Positions 25,301 to 39,447 are shown, counted from the first letter of the stretch. The stretch: 64,000 bases of DNA from Phallusia mammillata (GCA_003260075.1 QLIY01000012.1:188811-252810), one strand, 5' to 3'. Translations and numbers: made by a program. The notes: a model not told the origin generated them from the sequence alone.

Positions 25301-28300
25301 GTAAGCTAAACAGAAAACTTTGAATAATAATTACACAAGCAACTGTTACATGCCCAGGCCCAACAGCTGAAAGTAGTTTAAACATGAAGAACATTTGGGC
25401 AAAAAATACATCGCTTTGTAAAAACTGGTATTTATGTACAACAGGACAATATACTGGAGTTACAAAGAAAAGTATAGGGGTGAAGAAATACGTCACCTTT
25501 CTTATTCTGTAATTTTGCCTTTAGGATTACATGTGCAGTAATTGTGTGTGAATCTCTCACGTCACCTGCGAAAATTGACGAAAGGTTACAAGAGCATACT
25601 GTGCACAAATGCAAATAACAAGCAGCCTAAAGTCATGGTACGAAAATGGGAATGCAACCAAAAGTCATAAAAAGAATACACTAAACTAACCATCTGACAT
25701 TCGAAGAGCGGGTTGTGGCATTGTAGCATTAGATGTAGATGGTGTTGGTTGAAAAATATCTTGATTCCTGTAATAAAATAAACAGTGACACAATTATTTG
25801 GTGTTAGCGCTTAGAGACTAACTAAAGTTATATGTCTGATACTGGCTCTCACCCACTTAGCTACACAAACTCGGCCTGCCAAGTGAATCACACATGTTAG
25901 GGGGAACTGATCGCATTAATTAATTGATGTGTATGACTCATGATCCTTGTCTTTTACAGTATAGTAAGGCATCATACCTGATACCCCATCTCTGACTTGT
26001 ATTCCGTTCGTCCAACGAATCTGTATCGGAGGGTAGACTTTTCCTTGTAATTATGCTAGTTGTTTGCGGTGCCAGTACTGGTGGTTCTCCTTGGGCTGGC
26101 AGGTTTCTGATTTTATGTGTTACTGCTACTGATCTAGGTACTGGTGCTCCATCTGCAACTCGATGGGAACCTAATGGTCTGGGTACCCCGGAAGAATAAG
26201 CTCCCATTGTCGAGCTATCCAGGCTTGTTCTAGACAACGACCTTGTGTCAGAATATTCGACGCCGTCTACTGAGTCTTCGTCCGCTTCATCTCCGTCCAC
26301 CACGGTTCTTCTGTTACTGGGTGGGTCCGCTGAAAGGGAGTAATAAACGCAAGAATGAAGCATGTGGGAAAGGCATGATACATGGGATCCAAGCCGTATA
26401 GAATGCTTTTATGCGAACAAGTTACCTTGCGAAAAACAGAGTGAAAAAAGATGCCTATTATGAATCTATACACAATCAAAAATGAACGAAACTGAGCAAC
26501 CAGAAATAGTATTTCATTTTTACAAGGTTCACGAAGGTTTAATTCGTACAAAACATTCGCTTTCAGGTACATTCAAAGATCCAAACATTACAGAAATACA
26601 GTGTTAAATGCTTTACCTGTGACAGACACAAACTTTTTAAACACACTGGTAGTGATGTCTGCTTCACTTATCAGACCTTCGATAAACTGCTTCTTCTTTC
26701 CGACCTGTAAATTATAAAAATACGTTTTCAGCGAGAAACCGTCGACACCGCCTGAAGCTACAGGTCGGCTATTATAAGCACAGCCAATGGTATTATAGCA
26801 TTAGAAATCCTAGTATAAAAGCTGAGATAGTGTAACTCATACAAATGTCTTTGGAACTAAGAAATTAGTTTGACGATATAACGACCATTTGTTTGTAGTC
26901 CAAGTCGGTAACTTACAATATACGTTGCTTTAATCATAATATAGGCCGATAAAATTATGCACAATTTGTTTTATCTTACATCAGGAAGGCAGAATGGAAG
27001 GTTGATAATTTTCTTGATGTATTCATGTCCGTTCACATTTGCCTGCAACAGGGTTTCACTCATCTCACTTTCAAGACAGTTGACAGCGATCCGCGGATCA
27101 ACGGCTATCATGCATACGAATGGAGAGGAACGGTCACTGAGCAAAATGTTGACTGCTTGTAGAACAGACTTGACCTGAAAAATAAAGAAACGCTGTTTAA
27201 CACCAACTGGTATCATAAGCACAGGTTATGCAGAATTACATTTCAAAACTATAAGCGTATTGATTTGACAGCTTGGGAAATAAATATGCCGTATGTTTCG
27301 TTTACAGCACTACTTGATTAGTTTTCTATTTTGGGGGAAAATAAAAGAGCAAATTTTACCTTATGTTGTGAAATTCGGTCCAGATCGTCGATTGCCAAAA
27401 CTATTTTGTATTCCTTTGCATGCGAGAATCGAGTACATTGGACCAACTTACTAATCACATTGATCTGTGTACAAAAGATAAATTAATTTAATTAAAGCAA
27501 AACCGTAAGTTGTCTTGGAAACGCGTAGAGGAACGGGCTTCCAAAGGGTAAAAACCTTCATCAAAATCAAAAGAGTTTTCTCAATAATGGTAAATATTTA
27601 AAATCGCGAAGACTAATATTAACTTACAAAACAACAATGTATTTTTGTTAGTTTTTCGAAAAATTGTCAAACCTAAAGAACTGCATTTCACCTCGTATTT
27701 AATTTTGTCCATGACACCCAGTTCAGATTCCATGTCCGATTTGACCCCTTTCAGTGCAGAAGTGATCCGCGATGTCTGGGAGTGAAACATCGCCCACACA
27801 ACACCGCATACAGATGATAGAAATGCGACAACACCGGGAACCCAGGCAAAAACACTTGCAGCAATAGGGATCGCCTGAGACACCTGGATATAGCAAAAAC
27901 AGTTTAGTATAGATGACTGAAACCTGGTACGGAAGCGCAAAAGGTAAAAATACAACTGTATCAATTATTTTTCGGTTCACTATTGAATTCATTTCGTTAT
28001 TTGACAATTTTATTCCCACAAGAAAAAAGGTGTACAAGTTCAAAAATTATTATTTATGAATGAGCGAAACGGCAATTTTCCTATATTTTAAGGTTTTTAA
28101 ATCTGTGATAAATAATGTTCAAGTTGTTAGTCTTATCAAGAATTGAAATGTAAACTTCAGTTAGGAAATAGTGTTAGAAATACTTAAAATAAAAACCCCT
28201 TCCAACCCCACGTAAGTTATATATACTTACGGCTGTCCCGTACGACGCAATCGGAATCAACACGACCAGGACGAGAATTAGGCTTATCACCCACACGAGA

Positions 28301-30832
28301 ACTGGTATATGGCATCTGGTCTTCGGAAAATTTTTGAACAGTTCCCAGCACCCCCAAAGTGGTTCATATGCCTCCGACGCTTTTTCTTCGTTCCTGTTGT
28401 TTTGATGGTTTTCGTCTAGCATGGGAGTTTCCTCATTCCCGTTGCTTCCGGTGCGTTGGTTCTGTTGAGTTTGTCCATTTAATTGTACCATGTTGATGTC
28501 GGTTTGTGTAACCCCGTTTTCGTTTTGCCGGGCGCTGTTTCGAGAATAAGCTGAACCGTTTTGCTCATGGACGCCAGGGTTCTGGGCACTTGCCTTACCA
28601 AATGGATCCGTAAATTGCACTTTTATCTCCCCCTTCCGTATGTTCTCGCAGGCAGTTTGAGTTTGCAACTTACTGCAATACTCTACCACCCACCACTTTT
28701 CACAACCACTCGGTTGTTGCCCGCGCTGCCCTTTTCGATTTTTCCAGGTCGTGTACGGTTCAAATCTGCAGAGGACGCCAAAGCTCTGAAGTACACCTTC
28801 CAAGATCTCGAGCCGTGGATTCGCCCCGAACTCTGCGAAGAAGAGTCGAGATTTTATTGCGTGGCGGCTTTCTGGTTCCTGAGATACGGTTTCGACGTCT
28901 AAAAGTCGGAAGAGTCGCGATGTTATCGACCCAAACTCTTTTTCTACAGCCTCAGAAATATTGGTTGCGATTCCAGCCCACAGGTTGTCACTTCCCTCGT
29001 ATGCCCAGGCGTTAAAGTTCACAAGGATGTACCTGAACGAAAAATTATTATTGTAGCATTTCAATCATTTTTTTTAATTTTTATATACTGTGAAGATGTG
29101 AATGGGTGAAAACAGGTTAACGTGCTTCTGTTTGGAAAAGTATATTAGTAATCCCACTGCGTCATTCGCAAAACTTAAAGACGGAACATTTAAACACCAG
29201 CTGTGATTTACAATAGCAGCAATATTGAAGACGATATCAACAAGCCTGGCCGAGGTATGATAGAATTTAACTTTAATAAAATAGTTTCAAATAATTCACC
29301 GAAAAACGAAAAAACGGCGCTTTAAATAGTCAGATATCTTACATGCTTATGTGAAAACTTAATCTTAAAGAAGTTTTAAAAGAAGAAGTTTTATGAACTC
29401 CATTATTTTCCCTATTACATGTGGTAACGTACTTAATACCTTTTAACAATTGGACTTTGTTTTCGTTTGCTTTCATTTGCTTCAACATCTTTTGGGGGAG
29501 TTGTGCTTCCGTCTGTCGTTGTATCATTTGAGTTTTCCGACTTAGCTCGTCGAAGTACGCAAAATTCCTCATCTCCGCCAACTATCGCCCTTTCTTCGCT
29601 GCTAACAGGAAGTTTTGAAAAGGCGGCAATAAAAAGAAGCTTGAGGTTGTGCAGCCATGACGAGGAACACCGGCTGAGGCAACATAGCATCAAGAAAAAG
29701 AGCACGGCAAGTGATAGGGAACTCACTAAACCGGCTAAAGACATAGCCTGCTTGCAGTTAAATGTCTGCGTGCTGTTTGGGGCCTTTGTGGTGTTATTTC
29801 CGTCAAGAGTGGGTGATGGGGTTGTGACTGGAAATGCAACTTGGCAAAGAGGAGTCATTGGAATAACGGACAGGAAAAGACAAACAACGAAGAGCAGTGC
29901 AGGGCATAGCAGCCAGAGTAAGCACTTTAACCACCTGAAGCGCTCATCGCGATGGAACGCGTGCTCGCCTTGCATTTGTCGGCGTCGAAGGATATCTGTA
30001 AATTACGGGTTGTGATAACAACGGGTTGTTGGAATTCCAAAATTCAAGGAAGAAACTCACTGCAGACGTGTTTGACCAGGAAGGACTTTCCACTTCCCCA
30101 TCTCGCAAAGACGCCGATCGTGACGGGGGTTTTCACATTGGTGATAGTTTCAGCAAGCGCTTCCGCGTACACCGTGTGACCAAGGTAGTCAACACCCACG
30201 TCGTTGTCGTTTAAAATGTGGTCTGCGCCGAAATTTTAAGGTTACAAATACCGCACAAGTACCAACATGGATCATACATTTTTTAAACAACGCTTTTTGG
30301 TTAATTGACCTGCTTTTTTATGGTTTTAGGTGCTTCCAAATGCGTTTATCATGTGCGATAGAAAAATACATTTATTAAGTGTAAGAAACAACATTTTTGA
30401 CAAGTTTATTAAATTTTAAAAAATGCAACAACCGTGTATATGCCAGTGGCAAGCGTGTAAACAACACGTTTTAAAAACAACATGGCCTTACATCTTTATT
30501 GTCCAATAGTAGCCCAATAGTAGCGAAAGTTTACAATGGTTGTAAAATCCGGTTTATCCGCTTAGTAGTGCTGTTAAAAATTAACTTTGCAGAATGGGTT
30601 GATACGCCTTTAAGAATTAGACAAAAACAAACAGTTTAACTCGCAAAAATAATTGCTCCAGGCATAGTAACAGGATGTCGGCGTCACATTACAACGTACC
30701 AAAGCACGTTCGGCAATGCTATCCTGTTTTAATTTTAAGGATGTAACTGTTTAGCTGAAACGTTGTTGTCAATAACTCACCCGTAGGGTCAACTCTTTTC
30801 TCCATGTATCGACCATCATCTTTATAAGTCAT
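22386..30832 (-). CDS. KAP-family P-loop NTPase, KIDINS220/NKPD1-like, without ankyrin repeats
   Basis: Predicted 1305 residues from 16 exons (minus strand): 30781-30832, 30061-30222, 29440-29995, 28231-29032, 27692-27883, 27360-27464, 26980-27174, 26617-26704, 25978-26329, 25691-25767, 25135-25305, 24587-24674, 24249-24369, 23856-23952, 23411-23585, 22386-23070. All phases agree. Walker A is WGSGKS (59-64) and Walker B KIVLAIDDLDR (608-618). Four membrane segments (about 97-117, 157-177, 500-520, 528-556) lie in pairs between the Walker motifs, as in KIDINS220. FNAWAY (263-268), NPRNIKR (~962) and QWPYRTSY (1039-1046) are further KAP marks. A Ser/Thr/Pro-rich insert is encoded by exons 9-12. 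The first exon is only 17 codons, leaving no room for the ankyrin repeats of KIDINS220. Likely a membrane scaffold NTPase; partners unknown. Confidence 0.88.
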
Positions 30833-32800
30833 TGTATCAGTTTATTCATGATAGCCCACAAAAACCTAAAGTGAAAAACGTCCTATAAAACAAAATTATC
30901 GCATGCACGTGTTTACTATTTAACAAATTTATCATTCCAAAATCAGCTTGACATCTGCCAGGAAGTCTGAAATTCGCATGGAAAAGTACCCCTTACAGTC
31001 TACACTATTTTATGCCAGTAGAATAAAAACTGTGAAGTAAAATCGTTAGGTGGTATTTGCTTCTCCGTTACACTCGCTGTCTGTACCAAAAACGCCGGTA
31101 AACACGAGCAAAATGCCGTCAAGCTTCTGCGACTTACGTTCGTCGGCACTCAACCGTAAATTGTGCCAGAAAAAACACGTAGCCGCTCACTTTGAGCTAA
31201 ATGCCGATGACTTTACTGGCGGGTGTCTTGCGTGGGAGAAAGGCTGCTCTGTGACTACTAAAGTGGTTCACAAACATATACATCTTTTGCTATCGAAACT
31301 CGCGAACGTATCGTGACCGAAACTCGCTTTATAGGGTGAAATCCAAAAACCCATAATAGGTAACGCTATTTTTCTATACTATACTGCGGCATAGACTATA
31401 TGGCACCCAATATTACGTTGAACTTCATAACTTCACAACAATTTACCACTTTTTCAAAAACCAATCACATTTAAACTACCCACGCACTTGTGAATCTAAT
31501 TCAAAAAAATTTGGAAAACGCTACTCTTGTTGCTGGCCAAAAACATTGCCCGATAAAGCAAGCATGTGGTGCTTCCTAATGCTTGGCATGATAGTCGTCT
31601 GTTCNGTCGTCTGTTGCTTACAGCTAGTTGGAACGGGAGTAATCGTTCGAATTGGCGGATTTTAAGGTTCGACGGAAAGTACCAACAATTTAAGAATTCG
31701 TTGAAACTTCATTCTATATTTAAATCAGCCGGTTGGATAAAACTTTTGACCTTTTTGCATATCTTTCTCAGGGCAGCACGTCGTTTGCTTTGTAACGCCA
31801 CGCATTTTGACTACAAGTTTTTGGAAATACATTTGCAAAAGTTTGTAAATCTAACTAGGCGTGACTAAAATCACGAACGACCACGCAAAACAAAATTGAA
31901 GATGAAAACAGCATTTAGTCCCCAAAATTAGCATTCGTGTTCTCTGCACTAGGATGTCGCTTTAAAAAAAATACAGGCTAACATATAAAATTTTGGCTAA
32001 AATATAATGCAAGGTTTGTGACCATGACGAAACGTAATCAACAGAAGACAATTATTAAACGTACAAAAGTAATAATGTTATGTTATCAGAACTCAGGTTG
32101 CCTGAAACAATATACGGGCCGAGAAACACATGCACATGCATAACACGTGTGTTACGTCATCACCTCCGCATATACTTATTGTTTGCCTTCACTGGCACCA
32201 AACGACACCGGGCCAAAAGTTAGGTAAAGCAAAGTGTTTTAATTAATAAACAAATCAATAACTAAACATACGTTTTACTTAGCCACGTACATAAAAAAGA
32301 TGGATTTGTCATAAATCTTATCGGTTGATTAAACGGTATTTGTTTAGCAAACTAGTTTTAAGACTTTTGAACTTGCAAGAAGCTTATTTCAAATCTGCTT
32401 TTCCATAACGCACAGAGCTAAACCTCGGGCGCGTTTCATGAAAAATAAACTTTATTTACCAAATATGCTTAGACACACGAACCAAAGCTGATCCAACTAT
32501 AAGAATATATACTTCAAACGCAAAATCACAAGTGTTACATTTCCAAAACTGGTCACAAAAAGACAAACAATATTTTCTGCAGAAAGGTTCGTTCAGTTAT
32601 ATCCGCTATGTGCTATCTTAGCCTGATTTAAACCCTTCTTGCTGTCATTTTCTGTATACGAGTCTCACCATACTAAGAAAAAACATAAACACGTGCATGT
32701 GGTATTGAAGAGTGGGTGCACTGTTGTGCCGTGGGTGGCTTTATTTTGTTTTGTTACGTAATGTATTAAATAAGATTGACCAGTTCTTTCTGTGATGATG
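30833..32800. other. Upstream flank of the KAP gene
   Basis: No gene recognised; ORFs are short and lack family features. A single N at 31605 lies within a repeated GTCGTCTGTT word, another sign of a joined overlap. Confidence 0.5.
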
Positions 32801-32835
32801 TTTTACGCCTGGTATGCGAACGGAAAATGAGAACG

Positions 32836-35800
32836 ATTTTTAACGTAAAATAAGGACGGAAACTGACGGAATGTTGTTTGCAATATGTGCGTTAAACTAT
32901 CAAAACACTGCAGCTGATTAATTTTTATTTCAATACTCGTTTTTTAGTGAGCGCTTTGCACAGTCCAGGGTTGCGAAAAGAAAGTTTTAAAAGAAGCCTA
33001 ACCAGTTTGATTAGGGTTTTTATCCAGTGGTGAGATATAGAACCGTCTCACAAAATTTTATGAGATCAGCGAACCAGTTAGCATTACTGGTTACTGTCAA
33101 TTGACTTTATAAGATCAGCGAACCGGTTAGCATTACTGGTTACTGTCAATGGACATTTTGTAACAGAACCGGCTGAAAATATGACTTTCGTGATAGAACC
33201 GACTGATAAAAAACTTGAATCTCACTGCTGGTTTTAACGATTATGCAAAAACTGCATTTTGTCAAAACCAAATGGTAACTATTTGGGTCAAATTTTCGCA
33301 ACCTAAGTCGTCCAGTGCACTAATTACTCACAACGAGCCGCTTTTTTGATCTATTTCTTCAAAAGATTTGGGGACTTTCGATCCATTAGTGTGGTCTTCA
33401 TTAACCTATCTATCAAAAACCACCTCTGAGGTCATAGTCAACAAAATAGTTGTTATGAAAGTTTAGAGAGAGGTAACGTTCCTCTTCGGGGCCTTTCCGT
33501 TAACGTTTGTGCTTGGCTCATGTCCGGTATACTGATCCTGCAGTAACTTCCTTTATAGTGCTCTACTATATCGAAATCTAATTGTGGTGGCTTGTTTAAA
33601 CCAATTGGCTTTAAAGAAACTAAAACCAAACTGTACATTTTTCTCTTGTCGAAAATTCTCTGGTCAAAAATTCACTTTTGGGTACAGGTTGTATAAACGA
33701 AAATCTGTAGGTTAACTTATCCCTAATCAAGTACGAATAACTTATACTAATATTTCATTTGGATTTGACCGACTGTTGTTTACCATGCGACTGTTTTAAG
33801 AGAGCACGGTGTTTTGGGGTCAAGCAAACTAACGGTGAATCCTGTGAGCGAGCAATTTCTTAGTGCCTGTGCTGCCTACAAGCGGATCGCGGTAAACGAA
33901 GCTGGTGTGGCTGATAAAGGCTCAAATATCTTAGTTACTGACCTGTTGCTTGAACTACGTATAATTAAAGCATTGAATCAAAACATTCGATAAGAACATT
34001 TTCAATTATGAACAGAACATCACCACCTTTTATATGGGCAGTTTTTATGATAATTCAATATGGTTTTGGTTCTATTCAACTCACCTACGTAACTTTCAAG
34101 ACTTCATGTGTGAAACCCCTGCGACTAAATCTGTTTTAACGGTAACAACAAGACTGACAAGTACAAAAAACTTTAACGTTTTCATAACTACTGCTTTTCT
34201 GGCAGTTGTGCGCCAATATATAGGTTATTCTTGTGTGTGCCTGTAGTTGTTTTGCATGACTGCAAATAGATATGCTAAACGTCTTAGTTCAGGCAGAACA
34301 CTATAGGAAATCGACTTATTTGGTAACTCTGCAAACAGTATCGCATAAACCGATTTTTAACGTAAAATAAGGACGGAAAATGTCGGAATGTTGTTTGCAA
34401 TATGTGCGTTAACTATCAAAACACTGCAGCTAATTTATTTTCATTTCAATAGGCCCACTCGTTTTTTAGTGAGCGTTTTGCACAGTCCAGGGTTGCAAAA
34501 GGAAAGTTTTAAAAGAAGCCTAACCAGTTTGTTTAGGGTTTTAACGATTATGCAAAAAGTACATTTTGTCAAAACCAAATGGTTACTATTTGGGTCGACT
34601 TTTCGCAACTAAAGTCGTCCAGTGCACAACTTACCCACAATGAGCCGCCTATTTGATATATTTCTTCAAAAGATTCGGGGACTTTCGATCCATTAGTGTG
34701 GTCTTCATTAACCTATCTATCAAAAACCACCTCTGAGGTCATAGTCAACAAAATAGTTGTTATGTAAGTTTAGAGAGAGGTAACGTTCCTCTTTAGGGCC
34801 TTTCCGTTTAAATTTTTATTGTTTTCCACGAAGGAGGGTTTCCTTCGGGGGCAACTTGACGCAAATGCACCACTTTGTTATAAAGTTGGTCTGCAAGACA
34901 ATGAAGGGCAATCTGTGAGTAACGCGGTCTAAAAAAACTAAAGCAAAACTTGGGGTGTTAGTATTTTGTGAGTAATCTCATGTCGATTACTAACGCGTTC
35001 AATGTTTGCTTCCGCTTTACAGACAAGGTATTTGCTCGTATGAAAAACGTTTGTGCTTTGCACATGTCCAGTATACTGATCCTGCAGAATTTCCTTTATA
35101 GTGCTCTACTATATCGAAATCTAATTGTGGTGGCTTGTTTAAACCAATTGGCTTTAAAGAAGCTAAAACCAAAACTGTACATTTTTCTCTTGCCGAAAAT
35201 TCTCTTATCAAAAATTCACTTTTGGGTACAGGTTGTATAAAAGAAAATCTGTAGGTTAACTTATCCCTAATCAAGTACGAATAACTTATACTATTATTTC
35301 ATTTGGATTTGACCGACTGTTGTTTACCAAGCGACTGTCACTCTGCGTTTTAAGAGAGCACGGTGTTTTGGGGGTAAAGCAAACTAACGGTGAATCCTGT
35401 GAGCGAGTAATTTCTTAGTGCCTGTGCTGCCTACAAGCGGATCGCGGTTAACGAAGCTGGTGTGGCTGATAAAGGCTCAAATATCTTAGTTACTGACCTG
35501 TTGCTTGAACTACGTATAATTAAAGCATTGAATCAAAACATTCGATAAGAACATTTTCAATTATGAACAGAACATCACCACCTTTTATATGGGCAGTTTT
35601 TATGATAATTCAATATGGTTTTGGTTCTATTCAACTCACCTACGTAACTTTCAAGACTTCATGTGTGAAACCCCTGCGACTAAATCTGTTTTAACGGTAA
35701 CAACAAGACTGACAAGTACAAAAAACTTTAACGTTTTCATAACTACTGCTTTTCTGGCAGTTGTGCGCCAATATATAGGATATTCTTGTGTGTGCCTGTG

Positions 35801-35880
35801 GTTGTTTTGCATGACTGCAAATAGATATGCTAAACGTCTTTATGCTAAATAAATATGCTAAAGTTCAGGCAGAACACTAT
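32836..35880. repeat. Tandem duplication, unit about 1.5 kb
   Basis: Unit 1 (about 32836-34310) is repeated as unit 2 (about 34353-35880) with near-identity in 33240-33495 versus 34542-34805 and in 33510-34300 versus 35050-35860. Unit 1 alone has an insertion at 33025-33230; unit 2 alone has about 240 bases at 34806-35050. Short ORFs within it are duplicated but show no protein signature. Confidence 0.85.
33025..33230. mobile_element. hAT-like MITE present only in tandem unit 1
   Basis: Ends CAGTGGTGAGAT and ATCTCACTGCTG form imperfect terminal inverted repeats. The right flank GTTTTAAC resembles the left flank GTTTTTATC, an imperfect duplication. The second tandem unit has the uninterrupted site (AGGGTTTTAACGATT near 34540). 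Inside are two copies of a ~49-bp repeat starting AGATCAGCGAACC (33063 and 33112). A related sequence lies inverted at 43874-43955. Confidence 0.75.
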
Positions 35881-36656
35881 AGGAATTTGACTTGTCGTTA
35901 TTTGGTAACTCTACAAACAGTATCGCATAAACCACTTTAAATACACTATATCAATAACTGCAGGCCAATAGCCAATAGCTTTTCTTTCCAAAAGTTTGAG
36001 TTGTTTTATTTGGAATTCGATGCTACTACTTTGTCTACCTGTATAAAATGACTGTTCAAAATAACCTAATAGCCAAACAAGAACAACAAACCATGCTCGA
36101 ATTTTCAAACGAAACAGAAACCTAATCAAATTATGTACAGTACTTTAAATATTCGTGTGATTTACCAGTCCGTTTAGTGTACTGATGGTGTAGCGCTTAA
36201 AAAAGATGGTCGTGCATGATGTTTATCACGTCCATTTGACACGGAAACTGTCGCTCAATGCAAAAGTAGTTGTTAAAAAGTACGCTGAAGAAAAAGAAAT
36301 AATGTGGTTTCGCGGTTAGAGCAGTGCTATTATTACAAGGTAACTTTGGCAAACAAAGCGTAACTGTGATTTCCCACACATTTCGTATCCCTTAAAATGT
36401 TAATAAATGTAAATGTACATCTTTGTACACAGTTTCGCTATGTAGGTCGCGTTTAATTTAGGAAAAAAAATCTGACTGTCTATAGCACACATATTTCCGC
36501 AAAATCGATCGCATTCTGTATATACCAACTCAAATTTATTTTCTTTCGGCTTTTGTTTGTTTGCTTGCTTAAATTTAATCTCACCACATTTATGCTCACA
36601 ATGAGTCCGCTACCTGTTTTATTGCGTGTCTGTTGAAAAACTTTTTATTTGTTTTG

Positions 36657-37960
36657 CTTTAGTCTGGACAGCTGATGACTTCAATATAGTTCAACCAATC
36701 GGATTCATTTGGAAACACAAGCGATCGAGATAGAATTAAAAGTCACAACCTTGTGAACACAAAGGCAGTTGCGCTAACCAATCAAACATCTTGGCGAAAT
36801 GCAGTCATGAGCGTACATATTAGGTGTATGGCATATTTGTATTAACATGACTCTACCCCTTGATGCTTAAAGGATGTAAAGTCATCGGGGGGGGGGGTTT
36901 TAGTCTGGACAGCTGGTGACTTCAATATAGTTCAACCAATCGGGTTCACTTGGAAACACAAGCGATAGAAATAAAAGCCACAACCGTGTGATCACAAAGG
37001 CAGTTGTGCTAACCAATCAAACATCTTGGCGAAATACAGTCATGAGCGTACATATTAGGTGTATATGGCATATTTTTATTAACATGACTCTACCCCTTGA
37101 TGCTTAAAGGATGTAAAGTCATCGTACTAATGAAGACAGATGATGTTTTATGCGTAATAAAGGGGCCGGGATTTTGCTCGACTGCAGCAGGAAGTTGAAT
37201 TCGTGACAAACCGCACCGGTAGCACCACAAATTATAAACATTTTGCCTTTAACGACAACAGAAACGTATTTGTATATCTGAAAGTCGCATAGTTACCATA
37301 AGGCATCAGGTCTTCTCAATTGCTCTTTGGTGGGGGGGGGGTTAATAAAGGGGCCGGGTTTTTCCTCGACTGCAGCAGGAAGTTGAATTCGTGACAAACC
37401 GCACCGGTAGCATCACAAACTATAAACATTTTGCCTTTAACGACAACAGAAACGTATTTGTCGCATAGTTACCATAAGGCATCAGGTCTTCTCAATTGCT
37501 CTTTGGTGTAAATTTGTAAGCAGGTTTGCGTATATGCCATATATGGGTGTATGTGGGATTGTATGAGTCCGAATTTTACAGGACATGACATGCACAATTT
37601 TATTAGCTATGACGAAAAATTAATCTTTAAAGAAACAAAGTCATTACGATACCACAGTATACAATCATTTCCGAAACATTTTAAAGAAGTGCGTCATATA
37701 GTAGGTTTAGGAAGAAATAATTTTTGCATGGTAATACGAGAAACTCAATTACATGCAAGTTAAAAATAAAGCTATTGAGGTGACATGGAAAATAGTTCGA
37801 GCTACGGGGGGGGGGGCAATCATTTCCGAAACATTTTAATGAAGTGCGTCATATAGTGGGTTTAGGAAGAAATGTTTTTTGCATGGTAATACGCGAAACT
37901 CAATTACATGCGAGTTAAAAATAAAGCTATTGAGGTGACATGGAAAATAGTTCGAGCTAC
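36657..37960. repeat. Three back-to-back duplicated blocks joined by poly-G
   Basis: 36657-36886 is repeated at 36899-37125, 37150-37330 at 37342-37512 and 37664-37806 at 37818-37960, each pair separated by 9-11 G. Copies differ by SNPs and small indels, as expected of two haplotypes. No gene is seen here. Confidence 0.8.
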
Positions 37961-39175
37961 ACCAACCTAAATGATCCGACTCTATTTAAACTACTGACAG
38001 CAGATCTGATGGATATCAATGTTCTACTTAGATACAAGTAGGATAAAAACACTGAAAGCTGTACTGATAAACAGCGCAATATATTGTTGTTCTGAACTGT
38101 TTATAAGCTGCAAACCAAATTACATGATATAATCTAATGGTAAACGAACTGGAAAGTTTCAAACAATTTGGCACCAACCTTTTATGGCACACCACTGCAT
38201 GATGAAAGTGGGGATTTTCACAATAACGGAACTTTGGTATGGTTACGTAAAGCACGATTTCGAAAACTTGTGTTAACCCCTTTGGGACGTGTGGTTGGCG
38301 AAAAGACAACTAGACAGCAACATTTGGTTACTATATTAGACGTATCCGATGACATTTTTCATGTATTGACTTTTTGTTTGTTAGTGGCGTTATAAATAAA
38401 TCGGGATTCTTTACTGTGGGTAATTGTATAGAAGGTTGACGATCTAATAATAAACAATTTTAACATTATCGAGGAAATTGCGCATTCACTACATTATAAA
38501 CCATGTGTTGAAGTCTGTTCGTATTAAACTTTTGTACAACAAGTTGCAACAAATCGACTATATTTCCATTGGACATCCCATCCCTTAATATGAATGTTTA
38601 AAACTGGCTTTTAAAACAAAGTGAAAATGCCTTTATCATTATTGAAAAAGTACCGTTCCTCGTGTTTTTGAGAAAATTGATAAATCGACCTGAAAATTGG
38701 TTAAAGTGCAATTACCTTAATAGACGCTTTTAAAAAAACGAAAGTACAATTATTTGGTCAGCAGTTTTCCACATGCGTTACATTGAAAACGGTAAGATGT
38801 AAGACAAAAGAAAAAGCGATGCTTGTGATTGCATTTACTTTTCCGTGCATGCACAAGATGTGGTATTGCACGAGGATGTGTTGGCAACCTTAAAACGCGT
38901 TTGCCTTTAAGTGGAAAATACACAGGGGCAATTTGGAGCGCGACAAATATCCGTTGCGTCATTGCACCATTTAAGCACGATGGCGAGTTGGCATAAAATC
39001 AGATGTTGCCATTTGTGTGTGTGTGTTTTGAATTTTTACGAAAACACCCATGAAGATTTGGATATAAGTGACACCAGAGGGAAAATTATTGATACAAAGA
39101 TATAATTGTCTAATTTCCTCCCAACTCACGTTACACCATTATTCAGAGCACCGCCTGTTTTTTTATTGTCGGAAC
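37961..39175. other. Gene-free stretch
   Basis: Only short ORFs without recognisable features; I see no repeats or signals to support. Confidence 0.4.
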
Positions 39176-39447
39176 TAGAATTGTAAGTCGGGCCGGGTTC
39201 TTTAAATAAATTTAATTAGCTAAAAAGCCAGTTGCTGGACCTGACGTAGTCTCAAACAGTCCTAAAACATCTTGTTCAAGACCATTTGTCTATTATTGTG
39301 TATGCGATGTATACAATGTATGCGCGTCTGTAAATCAAACTTTCAGGCCCAAACGGGCTTCTCAAAAACGATTCGGGTTCGGGCTTCTATTTTCTTTCCG
39401 GTTGTGGGTGGGTTCGGGTTTCAATTTCTGGCCCGTTTACAACTATG
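39176..39447. mobile_element. hAT-type MITE downstream of gene E
   Basis: Begins TAGAATTGTAAGTCGGGCC and ends GGCCCGTTTACAACTATG as an imperfect inverted repeat of the family seen at 17088/10916. The flanking 8-mers are GTCGGAAC (39168-39175) and GTCTGAAC (39448-39455), 7 of 8 matching. The interior is rich in GGGTTCGGG. No transposase ORF. Confidence 0.75.

Noticed and set aside
28561..30214. Plus-strand ORFs of 113-182 residues overlapping the KAP gene
   Set aside because: Shadows of the real minus-strand exons 2-4, which carry the Walker A and membrane segments.
34034..35852. Duplicated 70-87 residue ORF (starts MGSFYDNSIWFWF) in both tandem units
   Set aside because: Its repetition is explained by the tandem duplication of DNA; no domain, no splice-consistent partner exons, and composition like non-coding sequence.
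36657..37512. CRISPR-like or satellite array
   Set aside because: Only pairs of long copies separated by G runs; no regular short repeats with spacers, and the genome is eukaryotic.
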